Source of the DNA: Arthrobacter sp. AFG7.2
GTDB taxonomy: Bacteria > Actinomycetota > Actinomycetes > Actinomycetales > Micrococcaceae
Reading direction: 5' to 3'
Length of the DNA: 64,000 nucleotides
Assembly (NCBI RefSeq): GCF_002892835.1
Contig: NZ_PJMB01000002.1
Location: 434,001 to 498,000 of the forward strand
This document shows, piece after piece, positions 17,828 through 26,638 of this stretch (positions are counted from its first letter, which is position 1; each line of letters starts with the position of its first letter). The notes under the pieces are model-generated. The model had not been told where the DNA came from, searched no databases, and worked only from the letters and a program-made list of their open reading frames with translations. The translations under genes and the position numbers were made by a program.

Positions 17828-18870
17828 GGCCCCTCCGCCTGTGCAGCCTGTGCAGCCTGTGCGGCAGGAGATTGCGGCGAAACCTTGGAGCTGAACCGTT
17901 CCGGCCTGTTGACGATCCTGCGGCGGGCATACACGGCGACGGCGACGACGATCACCACGCCCCTGACCACGTCCTTGAGGAAGGGGTTGATCTGCATGAC
18001 GGACATGATGTTGTCCAGCATGGCAAAGATGAGGACGCCGCCGAGGGTGCCGGTGATGGTCCCTTTGCCGCCCGCCAGCAGGGTGCCGCCGAGGACGACC
18101 GCGGCGATGGAGAGCAGGTCATAGCCGCCCTGCGAACCCACTGTCGGGCTGCCCACGCCCAGCCGGCTGGCGAGGAGCAGGCCGGCCATGCCTGCCATCA
18201 GCGAACAGATCACATGGGCCGTGATCACCGGCAGGTCGATGCGGATTCCGGAGGTCCGGGCCACGGAGATGTCACCGCCGACGGCGTAGAGGTGGTGGCC
18301 CAGCCGGGTGCGGTGGAGCAGCAGCATTGCCAGGGCTGCGCAGGCGAGCATGATGATGGTCGAGATGGGAACGGGACCCAAACCCGTCGCCCCGATCAGC
18401 CGGAACGAGAGCGGGGCCTGGCCAAAGCTGCCTTTGAAATTGGTGGCGAGGTAGCCGCTGATGATGAGGCCCATGCCCAGCGTGGCGATAAACCCGTGCA
18501 CGTTAAGGCGGGCCACTATCAGCCCGTTCGCGAGGCCGATGACAGCCGCTGCAGCCAACGTGAGCATCACGCCGGGCAGCACGTTGGCCGGGTTGTTGGC
18601 CATCACGCCGGCGGCAATCAGGCTGGCCAGGCTGGTGACGTAGGGAACCGAGAGATCCAGGCTGCCGGCCAGGATGACCAGCGTCTGTCCGATGGCGATG
18701 AACCCCAGGACGCTGGTTCCGGTCAGGATGCTGGAGATGTTGCCCTGGCTGAAGAAATTCCGCCCGATCGTGCTGACCAGCAGGGCACCGACAACCAGCG
18801 TCAGCAACGCCACCAGGTAGACGATTTGTGTGGAGGACAGGCGATCAATCATGCCGGCACGCTGATTCAT
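17824..18870 (-). CDS. Sugar ABC transporter permease (RbsC type) 1
   Basis: A 348-residue permease with the same RbsC-family layout: AGSLDLSVPYVTSLASLI, VHGFIATLGMGLII, and SQGGYDLLSIAAVVLGGTLLAGGKG near residue 270. The ATG overlaps the ATPase stop by four bases and its own stop overlaps the next permease. The C-terminus ends in low-complexity AAQAAQAAQAEG repeats encoded by a short tandem repeat near 17830-17865. Two non-identical permeases imply a heterodimer. Confidence 0.9.
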   Translation of the reverse strand: MNQRAGMIDRLSSTQIVYLVALLTLVVGALLVSTIGRNFFSQGNISSILTGTSVLGFIAIGQTLVILAGSLDLSVPYVTSLASLIAAGVMANNPANVLPGVMLTLAAAAVIGLANGLIVARLNVHGFIATLGMGLIISGYLATNFKGSFGQAPLSFRLIGATGLGPVPISTIIMLACAALAMLLLHRTRLGHHLYAVGGDISVARTSGIRIDLPVITAHVICSLMAGMAGLLLASRLGVGSPTVGSQGGYDLLSIAAVVLGGTLLAGGKGTITGTLGGVLIFAMLDNIMSVMQINPFLKDVVRGVVIVVAVAVYARRRIVNRPERFSSKVSPQSPAAQAAQAAQAEGP

Positions 18871-20474
18871 GCTCCTCCCTCCGGTGCAATCCTGGCGCCC
18901 GTTCCCAGCTGAAGGACTGCTTCCTCGGATGTTCCGGCCGGAAGCTCGCCGGCGAGGCGCCCGTCGCGCATGACCAGGATCCGGTCGGACATGCCGATGA
19001 CCTCCGGTAGTTCGCTGGAAACCATCAGGATGGCTTTGCCTTCGGCCGCCAGCCGGCGCATCAACCGGTACACCGCAACTTTGGCTCCCACATCTATTCC
19101 GCGGGTAGGTTCATCCAGCAGCACCAGGCGGGGCCGGATGGCCAGCCACTTGGCAAGGACCACTTTCTGCTGGTTCCCGCCGGAGAGGTACTGCACCTCC
19201 TGGTCCAGGTCCCGGGCAACGACCTCGAGGGAGGAAAACACGCCGGGAATCCCGGTTCTGGCCGCTCTTGTACGGCGCGGAAAAACTGACCTGATGACGG
19301 TCAGCGCGTTATCCAGGATGGACTGGTTAAGGCTCAAACCCTCTGCCTTGCGGTCTTCCGTAATGAGGGCCATCCTCGCCCGGACCCCGTCCCTCGGTGA
19401 CCTGGGCAGAAACTCACGGCCTTCCACCTTCATGGCGCCGCGGCTAAAGGGGGCGGCGCCGAATATGGCGTGCAGCAGTTCAGTCCTCCCGGAGCCCTGG
19501 AGACCGGCAAGCCCGACGATCTCCCCCGGACGAATGCTGAAGCTGATCCCCTCCAGCTGGCCGTTTCCGGCACCGCGGAGTTCGAGAATCGGTGTGGCGG
19601 GGACGCCGGCTCCAATGATTTCGGCGTTGCCGCGGTCGTCGTCGGAATCTGGCGGTGGCAGCTTGTCCGGGAAGAAGGCTGAAATAGGCCGGCCCACCAT
19701 CAGCCGGACCAGGCTTGCATCGTCGAGTTCTGAGGCGGGTCCGGTGCTGACCACCCGGCCGTCTTTGAGGACAGTGATGACGTCGCACAGATCGAAGAGC
19801 TCCCGAAGCCGGTGGGAGACATAAAGGATGGCCGTTCCACGTTCCCGGAGGCGGGACACGATCTGGTAAAGGAGCTCGACTTCGGCGCCGGCCAGCGCGG
19901 CGGTGGGTTCGTCCATGGAGACGATGCGGGCGTCATAACTGACCGCCTTTGCGATCTCCACTACTTGCTGCTCGGCTACGGTCAGGCTCCGCACCTGTGC
20001 GGTTGGCCGAATGGCGGTGATCCCCAGCGATTGCAGCAGCTCCGCCGTTTTCCGGTTCATCAGTGCCTTGTTCACCAGAGCCCCGCGCCGCGGCTCCCGG
20101 CCAAGGTAGATGTTCTCGGCAACCGTCCGGTCAGGAAGGAGGTTGAACTCCTGGAATACAGATGACAGCCCGGCTTCGTGGGCCTTTGTGGGGTGGCTGA
20201 AATTGACCGCCTGGCCGTCCAGGAGCACCGTTCCCGCGTCCGGCTGGTAGACCCCGGCGAGAACTTTCATCAGGGTGGACTTCCCCGCACCGTTTTCGCC
20301 CACGAGCCCGTGGACCTGGCCCCGCTGAAGGGTAAGGTGGGCGTCTTCCAGAACGGGAATGCCAAAAAAACTTTTCGTCAGTCCACGGACTTCCAGGAGT
20401 GGGGGCGGGGCTTCCGAACCATGAGGGCGCACACCGGGGATCGACGATGCGCCAGTCCGCTCACGGTTCTCCAT
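18867..20474 (-). CDS. Sugar ABC transporter ATP-binding protein (RbsA type)
   Basis: A 535-residue protein with two fused ABC domains, the RbsA/MglA layout. Domain 1 has Walker A GENGAGKST and the signature LTVAEQQVVEIAKA. Domain 2 has the degenerate Walker A GLQGSGRTELL and the signature YLSGGNQQKVVLAKW followed by LLDEPTRGIDVG. It energises uptake by the two permeases. ATG 20474 is favoured over an earlier GTG at 20486, which has no ribosome site. It is the first gene of the five-gene minus-strand operon. No regulator lies beside it, so control is unknown. Confidence 0.92.
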   Translation of the reverse strand: MENRERTGASSIPGVRPHGSEAPPPLLEVRGLTKSFFGIPVLEDAHLTLQRGQVHGLVGENGAGKSTLMKVLAGVYQPDAGTVLLDGQAVNFSHPTKAHEAGLSSVFQEFNLLPDRTVAENIYLGREPRRGALVNKALMNRKTAELLQSLGITAIRPTAQVRSLTVAEQQVVEIAKAVSYDARIVSMDEPTAALAGAEVELLYQIVSRLRERGTAILYVSHRLRELFDLCDVITVLKDGRVVSTGPASELDDASLVRLMVGRPISAFFPDKLPPPDSDDDRGNAEIIGAGVPATPILELRGAGNGQLEGISFSIRPGEIVGLAGLQGSGRTELLHAIFGAAPFSRGAMKVEGREFLPRSPRDGVRARMALITEDRKAEGLSLNQSILDNALTVIRSVFPRRTRAARTGIPGVFSSLEVVARDLDQEVQYLSGGNQQKVVLAKWLAIRPRLVLLDEPTRGIDVGAKVAVYRLMRRLAAEGKAILMVSSELPEVIGMSDRILVMRDGRLAGELPAGTSEEAVLQLGTGARIAPEGGA

Positions 20475-20631
20475 CGATCCGCCCACGCCTAACTGTTACA
20501 GGGGCGGTTCCGTTCCGTCAAGGAAAAGTGATTGCCTGCTACTGGGCCGGTCCGCGGAGCCCCGCGGCGAATTTTCCCGAAGTTTTGGTAGGGGCACAGC
20601 GATTCCGGTCCGCCGACCTACCATGTTCCTC

Positions 20632-21564
20632 ATGAAGCTTGCCCGAGAGGCACGATCGGCTGCCGTAGTGCTCAATGCCCAAGCACGGCGGGGGGCGGCG
20701 GCACAGAATCTGGTGGTGGACAAGATGAGAAGGGCCGGCGTGCCTGTCTCCTCCGTGCACCACGTGCTGTCCGGGGCGGAGCTTGCCGCGACGCTCGATG
20801 GTGTCATGGCGGACGGGCACGACCTGGTCATTGTCGGCGGCGGCGACGGAACGGTGACCTGCGCGGCGGGTCGCCTTGCCGGCACCGACGTCATGCTCGG
20901 CGTTCTGCCGCTCGGAACCGCGAACGACCTCGCCCGCACGCTTGAGATCCCTACTGACATGGACAAGGCATGCGCCGCCGTCGCAGACGGCAAGGTGGTG
21001 GACATCGACCTCGGCCGGGCAAACAGCCTCCCATTCCTCAACGTTGCGTCCGCTGGCCTATCGGTAGGTGTCACCGAGGCTCTTAGCCCTCTCCTGAAAC
21101 GGCATATTGGGCCGATGGCATACGGGATCGCCACCCTGCGCGCTTATGCCCGGCACTCGCCGTTCCGGGCCCGCCTCGAGTTCCCGGACGGGGACCACGG
21201 CATGATGCAGCTCGAGGACCTGCTTCAGGTGGCTGTGGGCAACGGACGGCACTATGGGGGCGGCAATACGGTCTCGCCGACCGCAGGGATCGACGATCAC
21301 ACGCTTGATGTCTACGCGATCCTGGCCGCGCCGCTCCGAGAGCACATCAAGATTGCACGGCTGCTTAAGGACGGAAGCTTCGTCGAGCACGACAGGGTCT
21401 ACCACCTGACGAGCCGGCGTGTCCGGCTCATCACCGAGCCGCAACTGTCAGTGAACCTCGACGGCGAGATAGCGACGATCACGCCTACCGATTTCACCAT
21501 CCAACGCAACGCCGTGCACGTCGTCGTTCCACAGAGCAGCAACAGCGCCCTTTTCGACGGCTAG
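20632..21564 (+). CDS. Diacylglycerol/lipid kinase family protein
   Basis: About 310 residues. The catalytic-domain signature GGGDGTVT lies near residue 66, followed by LPLGTANDLARTLEIP, both hallmarks of the DAGK_cat family (DgkB/YegS). It would phosphorylate diacylglycerol or a related lipid with ATP at the membrane. TACCAT at 20619-20624 may be a -10 element with transcription beginning at the ATG at 20632, so a leaderless message is possible. ATG 20623 is the alternative start. It lies 36 bases before a glycosyltransferase, suggesting a lipid-modifying pair. Confidence 0.88.
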   Translation: MKLAREARSAAVVLNAQARRGAAAQNLVVDKMRRAGVPVSSVHHVLSGAELAATLDGVMADGHDLVIVGGGDGTVTCAAGRLAGTDVMLGVLPLGTANDLARTLEIPTDMDKACAAVADGKVVDIDLGRANSLPFLNVASAGLSVGVTEALSPLLKRHIGPMAYGIATLRAYARHSPFRARLEFPDGDHGMMQLEDLLQVAVGNGRHYGGGNTVSPTAGIDDHTLDVYAILAAPLREHIKIARLLKDGSFVEHDRVYHLTSRRVRLITEPQLSVNLDGEIATITPTDFTIQRNAVHVVVPQSSNSALFDG

Positions 21565-21600
21565 TACCCCAGTGGAACCAGCAGATCGGAGGAATTTGCC

Positions 21601-22881
21601 ATGCACGTCCTGATGATGTCGTTCGGGACCCGCGGGGACATTCAGCCCTATGCCGCCCTCGCCGGTGCGCTTGCCCGCGCGGGGCACGACGTCACCCTCG
21701 CTGTTGCTGCAGGGTTCGCGGACCTGGTGCCACAGGCCGGACCCGGGACTATCAGCCACCGGCCGGCGGGCTCCACAATGTTGCGCCTTCTGCAGGAAGT
21801 CATGCCCGGGCTGAGCGGTCCCCGTGACGCGTTGCGGACACTGGGGATCATGACCTCCGCGATGCGGGAGCTGAACGCGGAGTGCTGGGCCGCCGCGCAG
21901 GCGGCGCGCCCCGACGTCGTCGTCTACCACCCCAAGTGTCTTGCCGGGCCGCACATCGCCGAGGCGCTGGGGGTGCCCGGCGTCCTTTCCCTCCCGTTGC
22001 CGTTCTTCACCCCGACGCGTGCGTACCCCATGCCGTTCTTCGGCGGCGCCTCCTTCGGTGGGTTGGGCAACCGCGTCTCCTATGTGCTCCGCCGGATGAG
22101 TGGGGCCATTCACGGCGGCATGGTCAACGACTTTCGGCGCGAGGTCGGTCTGGGCCGCACCCGCCGCCTGGCCGACCCGCTCAGGAATCCGGACGGCAGC
22201 CCGGTCCACGTGCTGTACCCGTACAGCCGGCACGTTGTGCCAGTCCCGGATGACTATCCGCCATCGGCCCACGTCACCGGCTACTGGTTTCTCGATCACA
22301 GCGGCGACGGCGAAGGCTGGAACCCGCCCGCGCAACTGGCGGACTTCCTCGCGGCCGGCGGGCCTCCCGTCTACGTTGGATTCGGTTCGATGGGGTTTGG
22401 GAAGGGAGCGGACGATCGACGGGACGCCGTGCTGGCCGCGCTGCGGGTGCATGGTTTACGCGGAATCGTGGCGACCGGGTGGGGCGGCATCGCTCCCGGC
22501 GCGGCCGGGACCGACGATGTCCTGGTGGTGGAAGGAGCGCCGCACGAATGGCTCTTCCCCCGTGTCTCTGCTGTCGTGCACCATGGCGGTGCGGGCTCGA
22601 CGGCGGCCGGCATCCGGGCGGGCCGGCCAACGATGGTCGTGCCGTTCCTTGGTGACCAGCCGTTCTGGGGCACGCGGGTCCATGCGCTCGGCGTCGGACC
22701 TGCACCGCTGCCGGCCAGGCACCTCGGTAAGGGCCTGACGGACCGGCTCGGCGAACTCATCCGCACTCCGTCCTACGCCTCCCGTGCCGAGGAGGTGGGC
22801 GCCGCAGTCCGCGCCGAAAACGGCCTTGCCGCCGGTGTACAGGTCCTGGAGCAGATCACGGGTGGTCTTGCTGTTCACTAG
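21601..22881 (+). CDS. UGT/MGT-type glycosyltransferase
   Basis: A 426-residue GT1-family enzyme. The N-terminal acceptor domain starts MHVLMMSFGTRGDIQPYAAL. The C-terminal donor domain has the signature VHHGGAGSTAAGIRAGRP near residue 325 with FLGDQPFWG after it. The family transfers a sugar from a nucleotide sugar to sterols, macrolides or carotenoids. GGAGG lies seven bases before the ATG. Proximity to a lipid kinase and a P450 suggests lipid or secondary-metabolite tailoring, but no biosynthetic core gene is nearby. The acceptor is not readable. Confidence 0.88.
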   Translation: MHVLMMSFGTRGDIQPYAALAGALARAGHDVTLAVAAGFADLVPQAGPGTISHRPAGSTMLRLLQEVMPGLSGPRDALRTLGIMTSAMRELNAECWAAAQAARPDVVVYHPKCLAGPHIAEALGVPGVLSLPLPFFTPTRAYPMPFFGGASFGGLGNRVSYVLRRMSGAIHGGMVNDFRREVGLGRTRRLADPLRNPDGSPVHVLYPYSRHVVPVPDDYPPSAHVTGYWFLDHSGDGEGWNPPAQLADFLAAGGPPVYVGFGSMGFGKGADDRRDAVLAALRVHGLRGIVATGWGGIAPGAAGTDDVLVVEGAPHEWLFPRVSAVVHHGGAGSTAAGIRAGRPTMVVPFLGDQPFWGTRVHALGVGPAPLPARHLGKGLTDRLGELIRTPSYASRAEEVGAAVRAENGLAAGVQVLEQITGGLAVH

Positions 22882-23004
22882 GGCTCCGATGTCAGTCCGG
22901 CTGGCAGATCATGAACGGGTAACGGCCACGCCGCTGCAATCACGTGTTAGTAACCGTTGGAAATCCGGGAGGCCATCCACGGCGGCTCGTCCCTACAATG
23001 AGCC

Positions 23005-23250
23005 ATGGATTCGATCCCTGCGGTGATCCTTATTCTCGGTGCCGCTTTCGTCTGGATTGGTTTGACCGTCTTCGTCATTTTGAGGTTGCGCCGCCGCAGG
23101 AACGGGTCCTCGCTGGTGGCTTCGGCACCCCCTGCAGCAACCGGCAGCAGCCGCCCGCACCGGCAATGGCGCCGCATCCGGCGAGTAACGGGACAAAGAC
23201 TTGAGGAGAGTCGACGGCGGAGGATGCCTCCCCGGAAGGTTCGCGGATGA
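23005..23250 (+). CDS. Small single-pass membrane protein
   Basis: An 81-residue protein with one N-terminal membrane helix (IPAVILILGAAFVWIGLTVF) followed by a strongly basic cytoplasmic tail rich in Arg. TACAAT at 22995-23000 is a good -10 element ending four bases before the ATG, pointing to a very short or leaderless transcript. No family is recognised. The far C-terminus is low-complexity and may not be conserved. Confidence 0.5.
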   Translation: MDSIPAVILILGAAFVWIGLTVFVILRLRRRRNGSSLVASAPPAATGSSRPHRQWRRIRRVTGQRLEESRRRRMPPRKVRG

Positions 23251-23459
23251 AATCGTCCGCGAGTACAGTGGGTATCCGCTACAAGGTCCGGTAACCGCGG
23301 GGCCACAGCACCAACCTCTCCGACTTCAACGGACGCTTGTTGACCGGATGCTAATGACCCAGGAGCAGGCATTGGCTACTATCGAGGTCCCACGCTCAGT
23401 CGGCCGAGGTCACAGAGTCCGTCAGGCCAAAGAGCCCAAGGCGAGCAGAGAGGCTAGCC

Positions 23460-24626
23460 ATGGACTTCAGCCAATCCGCTGAACATCAGCTCGACCCCTT
23501 TCCCCACTATGAAAGGATGCGGGAAACGGCTCCCGTCTTTTACGACGAACAATCGGGAAGTTGGCACGTTTTCCGGTACCACGACGTCCAGCGGGCACTG
23601 TCCGACTACGCAACTTTTTCCTCACACATGGGTGGTGACGACGTAGAGGGTACCGGCCAACTCTTCGCCTCGAGCCTGATCGCCACCGATCCCCCAAGGC
23701 ACCGGCAGCTGCGTTCGCTGGTCACTCAGGCGTTCACGCCCAAAGCGGTGGACGCGCTGGCTCCCCGTATCGCCGGGCTCACGGACGAGCTCCTGGAGGG
23801 AATCGTCGGCCGCGGCAGCGCAGACCTCATTCAGGAATTGGCGTATCCGTTGCCGGTCATTGTGATCTCCGAGCTTATGGGTATCCCTGCGGAGGACCGT
23901 GAGCGCTTCAAACACTGGTCCGATGTGATTGTCAGCCAGACGCGGACCGGTTCGGCCAGTGAGAGCCACTACGCCGCAAACATGGAGATGACAGAGTACT
24001 TCCTGGCCCTGATCGACCAACGCAGGAGCCGGCCCGGCCAGGACCTGATCAGCACGCTGCTGGGAGCGGAAATTGACGGCCAGAAATTGTCGGTGCCCGA
24101 ACTGCTCGGTTTTTGCGCTCTACTGCTCGTCGCCGGCAATGAGACCACCACCAATCTGATCGGCAACGCCGTTTTGTGCCTGACTGAACACCCCGGCACC
24201 ATGGACCGCCTGCTGAAGGAACCCGCACTGCTTCCCCAGACCATCGAGGAAGTGCTCCGCTTCCGATCGCCGGTCCAGTCCATGTACCGGTCGACAGTCA
24301 CTGAAACCACCTTGGGAGACGAGCTGATTCCCGCCGGGGCACCGGTCGTGGCTTGGATCGGTTCCGCCAACCGGGACGAGGTGCAGTTTCAGCGGGCTGC
24401 GGAATTCGACGTGGACCGCAGCCAGAACCGGCACCTGGCGTTTGGCCACGGTATTCACTTTTGCCTCGGTGCGCCGCTGGCCCGGCTCGAAGCAAGGATC
24501 GCACTGGAGGCACTGCTGTCCCGATTGCCCGGGCTTTCGCTGGATCAGGGAACGCACCTAGAGCGGATGGAAAGCACCATCATCTACGGGCTGAAGGCAC
24601 TCCCGGTGACGTGGCAGCCGGCCTGA
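23460..24626 (+). CDS. Cytochrome P450
   Basis: A 388-residue soluble bacterial P450. The I-helix oxygen-binding motif AGNETTTN lies near residue 225, the K-helix ExxR is in EEVLRFRSP, and the heme-binding loop FGHGIHFCLGAP has the thiolate Cys at about residue 335. It inserts oxygen into a C-H bond of an unknown substrate, using ferredoxin partners not seen nearby. Length and motifs fit CYP107/CYP105-like actinobacterial enzymes. The 200 bases upstream have no supported gene. Confidence 0.93.
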   Translation: MDFSQSAEHQLDPFPHYERMRETAPVFYDEQSGSWHVFRYHDVQRALSDYATFSSHMGGDDVEGTGQLFASSLIATDPPRHRQLRSLVTQAFTPKAVDALAPRIAGLTDELLEGIVGRGSADLIQELAYPLPVIVISELMGIPAEDRERFKHWSDVIVSQTRTGSASESHYAANMEMTEYFLALIDQRRSRPGQDLISTLLGAEIDGQKLSVPELLGFCALLLVAGNETTTNLIGNAVLCLTEHPGTMDRLLKEPALLPQTIEEVLRFRSPVQSMYRSTVTETTLGDELIPAGAPVVAWIGSANRDEVQFQRAAEFDVDRSQNRHLAFGHGIHFCLGAPLARLEARIALEALLSRLPGLSLDQGTHLERMESTIIYGLKALPVTWQPA

Positions 24627-24767
24627 CCGAGATAGGAGCAACGGCCGTCGTCATTGCGGCGATGGTGTCGGCGCTGCTGATCAGGCTGGGACGTCGGAGA
24701 GTGGAAACCACCAGGCCGAGGGCCTGCTTGTTTTGGCATGCAGCCATGCCACCATGGAAGAGTGCGG

Positions 24768-25337
24768 GTGAAGGGTAGGTGGGCCCTGTTAGCGCTTGCC
24801 GTGTGCGTTCTGGTCCCGCTGGTCGGTTTGACGGGGTGCACCTATAACTATCCCGAGCCAGTGGGCAGTCCTACAGCTGCCTCCGCGCCCGCAACCGCCG
24901 CACCCCAGCCGCGCGACAACACGGAGATTCTGGAGAGGGAAGCCGAAAACTACGCTGAGCTGTACCGGCAGCTGAGGGCAGCACCGAGCCCCGTTCTCCT
25001 TTCTGAGGCCGGGCCACTTGACGGGCCGGTCAGGGGCTTTGGAAAGTTCGAGAAGGTGCCGACGGCCGGGCAGTACACCGTCACCGCTGCCTGCGTTGGT
25101 GCAAGGGGCGCAAAGGTCTCCATTGGACAGGAGCATCCCGGCGCCCCCTTCCGGCCGGTGGAGCTCGAACTCGGTTGCGGCGGGTCCACGTCGCAGGTGA
25201 TTGCACTTGAGCAGGGGTACCTTTTCGCGCATCTGGTACTGCCCGAACCTGGTGATACTCCGTGGACGGGGGCAGTTGGAGGGGTGCGGGTGACCGGAGG
25301 CGGTCCCGGGACGGATCCTCCCCGGCTCAGAAACTGA
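24768..25337 (+). CDS. Putative lipoprotein of unknown function
   Basis: Starting at GTG 24768 (GGAAGAG precedes it), this is 189 residues with signal segment WALLALAVCVLVPLVGL and lipobox LTGC. A Thr/Ala/Pro linker and a beta-rich outer domain follow (GQYTVTAACVGARGAKVSI, TSQVIALEQGYLFAHLVL). The same general layout is common in actinobacterial orphan lipoproteins. The upstream in-frame codons, including an ATG at 24738, would give an unusually long pre-signal segment. Confidence 0.75.
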   Translation: MKGRWALLALAVCVLVPLVGLTGCTYNYPEPVGSPTAASAPATAAPQPRDNTEILEREAENYAELYRQLRAAPSPVLLSEAGPLDGPVRGFGKFEKVPTAGQYTVTAACVGARGAKVSIGQEHPGAPFRPVELELGCGGSTSQVIALEQGYLFAHLVLPEPGDTPWTGAVGGVRVTGGGPGTDPPRLRN

Positions 25338-25416
25338 AAAGTTCGTCCAGGCAGAGGCCTGGGGCCTGTTGGGGACTCCCACGTACGATCACGTCCAGGC
25401 ACGGGGCGCCGACGGC

Positions 25417-25713
25417 TTAAAACCCGTTGATCGTGTAGCGGCGCTCGATTCCGGCGGTGGCCCGGCCCCAGGTGCTGCCCGCTACCCGTTCCTGGTGAAA
25501 TTTGAAAGCAGCGGCATCGCTGAAATGCTCGTCGACCTGCCACACCAACGGTTCCCTTGTGGGCGTCACTGTGAATGAAACGCACCCAGCCTCAGCCCGC
25601 GTCAGCATGACGTGTTCGTCAAGGTGCTGCACGACGATGGCAATGTCGTTGGTGTTGCGGCACACGAGCTGTCCGCTCAAATAGACATCAGTCACTGACC
25701 CATCTTCGCGCAT
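25417..25713 (-). CDS. ABM-type (quinol monooxygenase-like) protein, copy A
   Basis: A 98-residue dimeric alpha-beta-barrel protein of the antibiotic biosynthesis monooxygenase type. The pattern is AEAGCVSFTVTPT, WQVDEHFSDAAAFKFHQER, then IERRYTI. Family members are small cofactor-free monooxygenases or quinone-protective enzymes, and some are only structural relatives. AGGGG lies five bases before the ATG. It is about 77 percent identical by eye to the protein at 39541-39843, so this gene has been duplicated within the window. Confidence 0.75.
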   Translation of the reverse strand: MREDGSVTDVYLSGQLVCRNTNDIAIVVQHLDEHVMLTRAEAGCVSFTVTPTREPLVWQVDEHFSDAAAFKFHQERVAGSTWGRATAGIERRYTINGF

Positions 25714-25760
25714 GAATCCCCTGGTCCAGGATTCATGGAGCCTATGTAACTTGCCGGGTC

Positions 25761-25784
25761 GGAAAGTCTTCAGATAGTCTTTCC
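25761..25784. promoter_or_regulatory. Inverted repeat over a putative promoter
   Basis: GGAAAG (25761-25766) and CTTTCC (25779-25784) are perfect arms around a 12-base centre, ending three bases before the ATG of the next gene. TTGCCG at 25751-25756 and GATAGT at 25773-25778 could be the -35 and -10 (16-base spacing), which would make the message nearly leaderless. The winged-helix protein encoded by the second gene of this operon is the obvious candidate to bind here and autoregulate. Confidence 0.4.
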
Positions 25785-25787
25785 ATC

Positions 25788-26255
25788 ATGGAAAACGATT
25801 TCGAACGGAACCCCTCGCCCGAGGAAGCCGCGGCCAGTCTCCGTGGCCTCGCTGCTGACCGGCAGGCGCTGGCCGATGGAGTGCACGTCCCGAAAACGCT
25901 GCTGGCCGCGCTCGGAGGGGTGGCGGCATGGTGGGTGGCTGGGGCCGCTGTGGCTAATCCAGGTGAAAACTACGCGCCACCATCTTCGGGGTGGCTGGCC
26001 TTGGTCGCAGCCCTGGTGACATTTCACCTGATCCGCCGTGAAACCGGAATCAGCTTCCGCAAGATGGGCCTGCGCGCTGGGCTCGTGACCGTGGCAATTA
26101 TCGCGCTTTGCCTGATCCTCTTCTCAATCTCGCTCGGCCTGGTTTCGTTCGGCGCACGCTGGGCAGTTGTGCTGACCAGCCTCTCTGCCTTCGGCATAGT
26201 CTCTTGGCTCGCGGGCGTCGCCTTCCGTTCGGCGCTGGATCAGTTGCGCCAATGA
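25788..26255 (+). CDS. Membrane protein paired with winged-helix regulator
   Basis: A 155-residue protein. A charged N-terminal 35 residues (EEAAASLRGLAADRQALAD) precede four membrane segments (about residues 38-58, 68-84, 98-118, 125-145). Small four-helix proteins of this layout are commonly encoded next to HTH regulators in actinobacteria, but their function is unknown. The stop overlaps the regulator start (ATGA). Confidence 0.75.
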   Translation: MENDFERNPSPEEAAASLRGLAADRQALADGVHVPKTLLAALGGVAAWWVAGAAVANPGENYAPPSSGWLALVAALVTFHLIRRETGISFRKMGLRAGLVTVAIIALCLILFSISLGLVSFGARWAVVLTSLSAFGIVSWLAGVAFRSALDQLRQ

Positions 26256-26557
26256 CTAAGGCCCGGTTCGACGACCTCATCCATGCGCCCGTGCGGCTGC
26301 GTATCTGCGGAGTGTTGCGGCAGGTGGATCAGATGGACTTCGCTGTACTGCGTGACACGCTCGACGTCTCAGACGCAACCCTCTCCAAGCACCTCAAGAC
26401 GCTGGCTGAGGCCGGATATGTCAGCCTGAGTAAGGCTGCATCAGCCTCCCGAAGCGATGCCCGCCGCCTCACCTGGATCGCTCTCACTCCGGCCGGACGG
26501 GACGCCTTCGGCGCGCACCTGCAGGCGTTGCAGGAGATCGCCGGCATTCCCGAGTGA
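26252..26557 (+). CDS. Winged-helix (MarR/HTH_27-like) regulator
   Basis: A 101-residue protein that is almost entirely a winged-helix DNA-binding domain: VRLRICGVLRQV, MDFAVLRDTLDVSDATLSKH (recognition helix), LKTLAEAGYVSL, and a basic wing (SRSDARRLTWIALTPAGRDA). The ATG overlaps the upstream membrane gene. An inverted repeat before that operon is a likely operator. The partner membrane protein may act in the same response. Confidence 0.88.
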   Translation: MTKARFDDLIHAPVRLRICGVLRQVDQMDFAVLRDTLDVSDATLSKHLKTLAEAGYVSLSKAASASRSDARRLTWIALTPAGRDAFGAHLQALQEIAGIPE

Positions 26558-26638
26558 ACCCGTCACCTGGTCATTGGCCCTCAAGAACGGCGGCGGGCTT
26601 TACCGACGGCGGTGTGAGCGTCAGTAACAGTGGGCTCG

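Noticed and set aside
24611..24778. A 55-codon frame with one hydrophobic segment across the P450 end
   Set aside because: It has no ribosome site, is part of a longer shadow frame of the P450 gene, and overlaps the lipoprotein start.
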